Of a stretch of 64,000 nucleotides of DNA, positions 59,852 through 64,000 are shown piece by piece. The number at the start of each line of letters is the position of its first letter. Position 1 is the stretch's first letter. The notes under the pieces were generated by a model that saw nothing but the letters and a program-made list of their open reading frames with translations, ran no database searches and was not told where the DNA came from. The stretch is from Pseudomonas sp. UMAB-08 (GTDB lineage: Bacteria > Pseudomonadota > Gammaproteobacteria > Pseudomonadales > Pseudomonadaceae), in the NCBI RefSeq assembly GCF_900095225.1, contig NZ_LT607432.1, forward strand, positions 1 to 64,000, in the 5' to 3' direction. The position numbers and the translations under genes are program-made.

Positions 59852-60946
59852 TCAGTCGTCGCTAATGGTGATGTTCGGCATCGCCTGCGCCTGAGCTTCC
59901 TGCAAGACGATTCTCGCCCCAACGTGACGGGCCAGTTCCTGATAAACCATGGCAATCGGGCTTTCTGGATCAGCTATCACCGTCGGCTTGCCACCATCGG
60001 CCTGCTCGCGAATCACAATCGACAGCGGCAATGACGCCAGCAGCTCGACATCGTATTGCGCAGCGAGCTTCTCGCCGCCACCCTCACCGAACAGATGCTC
60101 CGCGTGACCGCAATTGGAGCAGATGTGCACGGCCATGTTTTCCACAACGCCCAACACCGGAATGTTGACCTTACGGAACATTTCGACGCCTTTCTTGGCA
60201 TCCAGCAACGCCAGATCCTGCGGAGTGGTGACAATCACCGCGCCCGCCACAGGGACTTTCTGCGCCAGCGTGAGCTGAATATCCCCCGTACCAGGCGGCA
60301 TATCGATGACCAGATAATCCAGGTCATTCCACGCCGTTTGCGTAATCAGTTGCAGCAGCGCACCGGAAACCATCGGTCCGCGCCAGACCATCGGCGTGTT
60401 GTCATCGGTCAGGAACGCCATGGACATGACTTCAATACCGTGCGACTCGATGGGCACGAACCACTTCTGATCCTTGATCTTCGGCCGCGTGCCTTCGGGG
60501 ATGCCGAACATCACACCCTGGCTCGGACCATAGATATCGGCATCAAGAATGCCGACCCGTGCGCCTTCGCGAGACAACGCCAGCGCCAGGTTTGCGGCGG
60601 TAGTGGATTTGCCCACGCCGCCCTTTCCGGAAGCAACTGCGACGATGTTCTTAACATTGGCCAAGCCCGGGATTTGCCCCTGAGCCTTGTGCGCGGTGAT
60701 CACACTGCGCACCTCGACCTTGGCCGAGGACACACCCTCCATCCCCTCTATAGCCATTTGCAGCATTTGCGCCCAGCCGTTCTTGAACAGGGCGGCGGCA
60801 TAACCCAACTCAAGCTGAACGCTGACGCGATCGCCCTGAATATCGATAGCACGCACACAGCCCGCGCTGACAGGGTCTTGATTCAAATAAGGGTCGGTAT
60901 ATTGGCGAAGCACGGCTTCCACCGCTGCGCGATTGACGGCGCTCAT
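59852..60946 (-). CDS. mrp: Iron-sulphur cluster carrier ATPase Mrp/ApbC
   Basis: This is a 364-residue P-loop protein of the MinD/Mrp type that binds and transfers [4Fe-4S] clusters. An N-terminal MIP18/DUF59 domain (residues 1-90) precedes the deviant Walker A ASGKGGVGKSTTA (Lys113). The switch motif DYLVIDMPPGTGD is near residue 205, and the cluster CxxC is in VHICSNCGHAEH near 275. It is the length of E. coli Mrp (369). GGAG lies 6 nt before the ATG. It is divergent from metG, with a hairpin in the 187-nt gap. Confidence 0.94.
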   Translation of the reverse strand: MSAVNRAAVEAVLRQYTDPYLNQDPVSAGCVRAIDIQGDRVSVQLELGYAAALFKNGWAQMLQMAIEGMEGVSSAKVEVRSVITAHKAQGQIPGLANVKNIVAVASGKGGVGKSTTAANLALALSREGARVGILDADIYGPSQGVMFGIPEGTRPKIKDQKWFVPIESHGIEVMSMAFLTDDNTPMVWRGPMVSGALLQLITQTAWNDLDYLVIDMPPGTGDIQLTLAQKVPVAGAVIVTTPQDLALLDAKKGVEMFRKVNIPVLGVVENMAVHICSNCGHAEHLFGEGGGEKLAAQYDVELLASLPLSIVIREQADGGKPTVIADPESPIAMVYQELARHVGARIVLQEAQAQAMPNITISDD

Positions 60947-61008
60947 GGCTACTCCCGGTAAAAAGACTGAGTAAAACAGACGGCTATCCTACCCCTTCTG
61001 AAAGGTGC

Positions 61009-61031
61009 CGGCATGCTTTCACAGCATGCCG
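61009..61031. promoter_or_regulatory. 9-bp inverted repeat in the mrp/metG divergent region
   Basis: CGGCATGCT (61009-61017) and AGCATGCCG (61023-61031) are perfect complements over 5 nt. It is 63 bp upstream of mrp and 103 bp upstream of metG. A -10-like TATAGT lies at 61092-61097. It may be an operator or a leader hairpin. Confidence 0.4.
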
Positions 61032-61133
61032 ATCTGTTGGCTGATCACGGGCAATGCTCGCCAACGGGGTGAAATATATCGCCCAGACCTTTATAGTGAC
61101 CGACCTCCGTTTCACTTCAAATAGCCGAGCCCC

Positions 61134-63176
61134 ATGTCCGAGCCACGCAAGATTCTCGTCACCAGCGCCCTGCCCTATGCCAATGGATCGATCCACCTTG
61201 GCCATATGCTTGAGTACATCCAGACCGATATGTGGGTGCGCTTCCAGAAGCATCGCGGCAATCAGTGCATCTATGTCTGCGCGGACGACGCCCACGGCTC
61301 GGCAATCATGCTACGCGCTGAAAAAGAAGGGATTACCCCGGAACAGCTGATCGACAACGTCAAGGCTGAACACAGCGCCGACTTTGCAGACTTCCTGGTG
61401 GATTTTGATAATTTCCACTCGACCCACTCCGACGAAAACCGTGAGCTGTCGAGCCTGATCTATACCCGCTTGCGCGACGCTGGCCATATCGCTACCCGTT
61501 CAATTACCCAGTATTTCGACCCGGAAAAGCAGATGTTCCTGGCCGACCGGTTCATCAAGGGCACCTGCCCTAAATGCGGCACCGAAGATCAGTACGGCGA
61601 TAACTGCGAAAAGTGCGGCGCGACCTACGCTCCGACCGACCTGAAAGACCCGAAATCGGCGATTTCCGGGGCAACTCCGGTACTGAAAGAGTCCCAGCAC
61701 TTCTTCTTCAAGCTGCCAGACTTCGATGCCATGCTCAAAAGCTGGACCCGCAGCGGCACATTGCAGGACGCCGTGGCGAACAAAATCGCCGAATGGCTGG
61801 ATGCAGGCCTGCAACAGTGGGACATTTCACGCGATGCGCCGTATTTCGGTTTCGAGATTCCAGGCGAGCCGGGCAAGTATTTCTACGTCTGGCTGGACGC
61901 ACCAATTGGTTACATGGCCAGCTTCAAGAACCTTTGCGCACGCCGTCCTGACTTGGACTTCGATGCTTACTGGGCCAAAGATGCCAAGACCGAGCTGTAC
62001 CACTTCATTGGCAAGGACATCATCAACTTCCACGCCTTGTTCTGGCCAGCCATGCTCGAAGGTGCAGGTTTCCGTAAGCCAAACGCAATCAACGTCCACG
62101 GCTACCTGACCGTCAACGGCCAGAAAATGTCGAAATCGCGCGGCACCTTCATCAAGGCCCGTACGTACCTGGACAACCTGTCGCCGGAATACCTGCGCTA
62201 TTACTACGCGGCCAAGCTCGGCCGAGGCGTCGACGACCTGGACCTGAACCTGGAAGACTTCGTGCAAAAGGTCAATTCCGACCTGATCGGCAAAGTGGTC
62301 AACATTGCCAGCCGTTGCGCCGGTTTCATCCATAAAGGCAATGCTGGCGTGCTGGTCGCAGGCAATGCCGCGCCAGAATTGACCGACGCTTTCCTTGCCG
62401 CAGCCCCCAGCATCGCCGACGCGTACGAAACGCGTGATTTTGCTCGCGCCATGCGCGAAATCATGGGCCTGGCCGACCGCGCCAACGCCTACATCGCAGA
62501 AAAAGCACCCTGGTCGCTGGCCAAACAGGAAGGCAAGCAAGACGAAGTCCAGGCTGTTTGTGCGCTGGGCATCAACCTGTTCCGCCAACTGGTGATTTTC
62601 CTCAAACCCGTCCTGCCGCTGCTGGCAGCCGACGCAGAGGCCTTCCTGAACGTCGCGCCGCTGACCTGGAACGACCACCAGACGCTCCTGAGCAATCATC
62701 AGCTCAATCCGTTCCAGGCGCTGATGACCCGAATCGACCCCGTAAAAGTGCAAGCCATGACCGACGCCTCGAAAGAAGACCTGACCGCCAGCCAGACCTC
62801 CCCTGCCCCACAAGGTAATGGCGAACTGGTCAAAGAACCGTTGGCCGCCGAGATCGATTTCGGTGCATTCGAAGCAGTAGACCTTCGCGTGGCCCTGATC
62901 CTCAAGGCCGAACACGTTGAAGGCGCCGACAAGCTCCTGCGCCTGACCCTGGATATTGGCGACGAACAGCGCAATGTCTTTTCCGGAATCAAGAGCGCCT
63001 ATCCGAATCCAGCCGAGCTGGAAGGTCGCCTGACCATGATGATCGCCAACCTCAAACCACGCAAAATGCGCTTTGGCATCTCCGAAGGCATGGTGATGGC
63101 GGCGGGTCCTGGTGGCGAAGAAATCTACCTGCTCAGCCCGGACAGCGGCGCCAAGCCTGGTCAACGCATCAAGTAA
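61134..63176 (+). CDS. metG: Methionyl-tRNA synthetase
   Basis: This 680-residue class I synthetase charges tRNA-Met. The HIGH motif is HLGHM near residue 24. The zinc knuckle is CPKCGTEDQYGDNCEKCG near 145-162 with all four Cys. KMSKS is in NGQKMSKSRG near 330. The C-terminal EMAPII/Trbp111-like tRNA-binding domain (FGAFEAVDLRVALILKAEHV, near 575-680) mediates dimerisation. E. coli MetG is 677 residues. No strong ribosome site is visible. A strong terminator follows. Confidence 0.97.
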   Translation: MSEPRKILVTSALPYANGSIHLGHMLEYIQTDMWVRFQKHRGNQCIYVCADDAHGSAIMLRAEKEGITPEQLIDNVKAEHSADFADFLVDFDNFHSTHSDENRELSSLIYTRLRDAGHIATRSITQYFDPEKQMFLADRFIKGTCPKCGTEDQYGDNCEKCGATYAPTDLKDPKSAISGATPVLKESQHFFFKLPDFDAMLKSWTRSGTLQDAVANKIAEWLDAGLQQWDISRDAPYFGFEIPGEPGKYFYVWLDAPIGYMASFKNLCARRPDLDFDAYWAKDAKTELYHFIGKDIINFHALFWPAMLEGAGFRKPNAINVHGYLTVNGQKMSKSRGTFIKARTYLDNLSPEYLRYYYAAKLGRGVDDLDLNLEDFVQKVNSDLIGKVVNIASRCAGFIHKGNAGVLVAGNAAPELTDAFLAAAPSIADAYETRDFARAMREIMGLADRANAYIAEKAPWSLAKQEGKQDEVQAVCALGINLFRQLVIFLKPVLPLLAADAEAFLNVAPLTWNDHQTLLSNHQLNPFQALMTRIDPVKVQAMTDASKEDLTASQTSPAPQGNGELVKEPLAAEIDFGAFEAVDLRVALILKAEHVEGADKLLRLTLDIGDEQRNVFSGIKSAYPNPAELEGRLTMMIANLKPRKMRFGISEGMVMAAGPGGEEIYLLSPDSGAKPGQRIK

Positions 63177-63183
63177 GCCCGAC

Positions 63184-63219
63184 AAAAAGCCCGCGAACAG
63201 TGCTGTTCGTGGGCTTTTT
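63184..63219 (+). terminator. Intrinsic terminator of metG
   Basis: A5-GCCCGCGAACAG (63184-63200) pairs with CTGTTCGTGGGC-T5 (63203-63219; one G-U pair) over 2 nt, ending in a T run. It starts 8 nt after the metG stop. Confidence 0.9.
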
Positions 63220-63304
63220 TATGGAAGAAGTACGCCCTGCATCCTTGCCGGGTACTATCTTTCTTAAAGGCTCCCTCGCCTGATCGCTCACTCCCGGCAT
63301 GACC

Positions 63305-63892
63305 ATGACCGACTTCATCCTGACCCTCATCAGCGCCGCATTGATCAACAATCTCGTATTGCAGTTGCCGCTGGGGGTCGACCCGCTACTCAAGGCCACG
63401 CGCCACTCTGACTTCACCCGCTCGCAGGTGCATGCACTGGGTATTGCAACCGCCTGGATAATGCTTTCAAGCACGCTCATCAGTTACCTGCTGTATCGCT
63501 ATCTGCTGATGCCGCTGGAGCTGACGTACCTGCGTTTGTTTGTATTCCTGCCGGTCAGCGTAGTGTTGATCACGCCATGCTTATCCATGCTTTCTCGATT
63601 CTTGCCGCGATTGCCCTTCGACGGGCTGTGGCCGCTACTGCTGGGTAACGCCGGGATTCTCGGGTTGGCGTTGCTGAGCGCACAGGCCGATAAGGGAATT
63701 TTCTTTACGCTGGCGTTGAGCCTTGGGGCCGGACTGGGTTTCTGGTGGGTACTGAGCCTGTTTCACGATCTTCGTCAACGTATTCATACCCAGGATGTTC
63801 CACTGCCTTTTCGCGGCATGCCGATCGAACTGATCAGCGCCGGTTTGATGGGCTTGGCCTTTCTCGGCTTCAGTGGGCTGGTCAAACCATGA
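63305..63892 (+). CDS. rnfA: Rnf/Rsx electron transport complex subunit A, divergent
   Basis: This 195-residue inner-membrane protein has six helices. The C-terminal PFRGMPIELISAGLMGLAFL with FSGLVKP is unmistakably RnfA, and the N-terminal MTDFILTLISAALINNLVLQ fits. Rnf moves electrons between ferredoxin and NAD while pumping ions; RnfA with RnfE holds a membrane [2Fe-2S] cluster. Here the cluster cysteines expected in LG(I/L)CPF and NCAVLG read LGVDPL (Asp26) and GNAGILG (Ala), so both are missing. The start is set at the second ATG (63305), aligning with E. coli RsxA; 63299 is possible. It overlaps rnfB by 4 nt (ATGA). Confidence 0.85.
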   Translation: MTDFILTLISAALINNLVLQLPLGVDPLLKATRHSDFTRSQVHALGIATAWIMLSSTLISYLLYRYLLMPLELTYLRLFVFLPVSVVLITPCLSMLSRFLPRLPFDGLWPLLLGNAGILGLALLSAQADKGIFFTLALSLGAGLGFWWVLSLFHDLRQRIHTQDVPLPFRGMPIELISAGLMGLAFLGFSGLVKP

Positions 63893-64000
63893 ACCTGATT
63901 CAACATATCGATGCGCTGCTGCCGCAGACACAGTGTGGCAAATGTGGGCATCCCGGCTGCAAGCCTTATGCAGAAGGAATCGCCAGCGGCGAAGCGATCA
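63889..64000 (+). CDS. rnfB: Rnf/Rsx electron transport complex subunit B, 5' part (cut by the window end)
   Basis: Thirty-seven codons are visible: MNLIQHIDALLPQTQCGKCG, then HPGCKPYAEGIASGEAI. This is the RnfB 4Fe-4S domain (C-x2-C-x4-C...) that receives electrons from ferredoxin. It begins directly at the cluster domain; the N-terminal membrane helix of about 30 residues seen in E. coli RsxB is absent, and the frame upstream (inside rnfA) does not encode one. The start overlaps the rnfA stop, so the two are coupled. The rest of the gene lies beyond the window. Confidence 0.88.
   Translation, partial: MNLIQHIDALLPQTQCGKCGHPGCKPYAEGIASGEAI

Overview
The window is chromosomal DNA from a Pseudomonas of the fluorescens type. 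The evidence is GC-rich coding bias, the braCDEFG transporter, tandem fadD genes beside phaJ1, hepA/rapA, a quiP-type acylase, pdxH, dinG, dcd, mrp and metG/rnf. Several blocks keep the gene order I remember from P. aeruginosa PAO1: PA3223-PA3228, PA3284-PA3286, PA3297-PA3303 and PA3480-PA3490. That comparison is from memory, not a search. I see no rRNA, tRNA, CRISPR array, prophage or complete insertion sequence. Almost everything reads as vertically inherited core or near-core DNA.

Layout. 1-5.1 kb: a broken azoreductase start at the window edge, a small exported protein, a divergent LysR regulator, an alpha/beta hydrolase, an exported cyclophilin and an ABC exporter. 5.1-12.5 kb, minus strand: a FemAB-like acyltransferase, an ECF sigma/anti-sigma pair, a KAS III-type condensing enzyme and hrpA. 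12.6-18.1 kb is a lipid block: two acyl-CoA ligases, a divergent lysophospholipase-like hydrolase and an (R)-enoyl-CoA hydratase. 18.1-22.2 kb: an overlooked 36-residue cbb3 oxidase subunit (ccoM) with two Anr-type boxes, two small unknown proteins, then rapA. 22.2-29.6 kb: an MFS carrier, a DUF2288 protein and the complete branched-chain amino-acid importer braCDEFG. 29.6-37.9 kb: a LysR/SDR pair, a lipoprotein, a FAD oxidoreductase, a cysteine-synthase-like enzyme, nhaA, a SlyB-type lipoprotein, a small membrane protein and pdxH. 37.9-50.8 kb: two OmpA-type envelope proteins, a serine beta-lactamase-fold hydrolase, a GH50-like glycosidase, dinG, a CopD-like protein, a collagen-like exported protein, a ychJ-type SEC-C protein and a cation diffusion facilitator. 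51-58.5 kb: an Ntn-hydrolase acylase (quiP) and a five-gene basic amino-acid ABC operon that includes an M14-type hydrolase. 58.6-64 kb: dcd, a cold-shock protein, mrp, metG and the start of an rnf operon.

How parts work together. fadD1/fadD2 activate fatty acids. The phaJ1 product can draw enoyl-CoA from beta-oxidation, and the KAS III-type enzyme at 7.2-8.3 kb could feed beta-oxidation acyl-CoA back into synthesis. The two importers share a layout in which the binding-protein gene is cut off from the permease genes by an intrinsic terminator, which should give excess binding protein.

Most notable observations. (1) ccoM preceded by two FNR/Anr-like sites. (2) An RnfA in which both cysteines expected to hold the membrane iron-sulphur cluster are replaced, followed by an RnfB without its membrane anchor. 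(3) A disrupted azoreductase. (4) A 16-bp perfect palindrome upstream of braC. (5) Two unusual envelope proteins: an OmpA lipoprotein with His-Trp repeats and a histone-like tail, and a Gly-X-Y protein. I found nothing that looks like a new defence or biosynthetic system.
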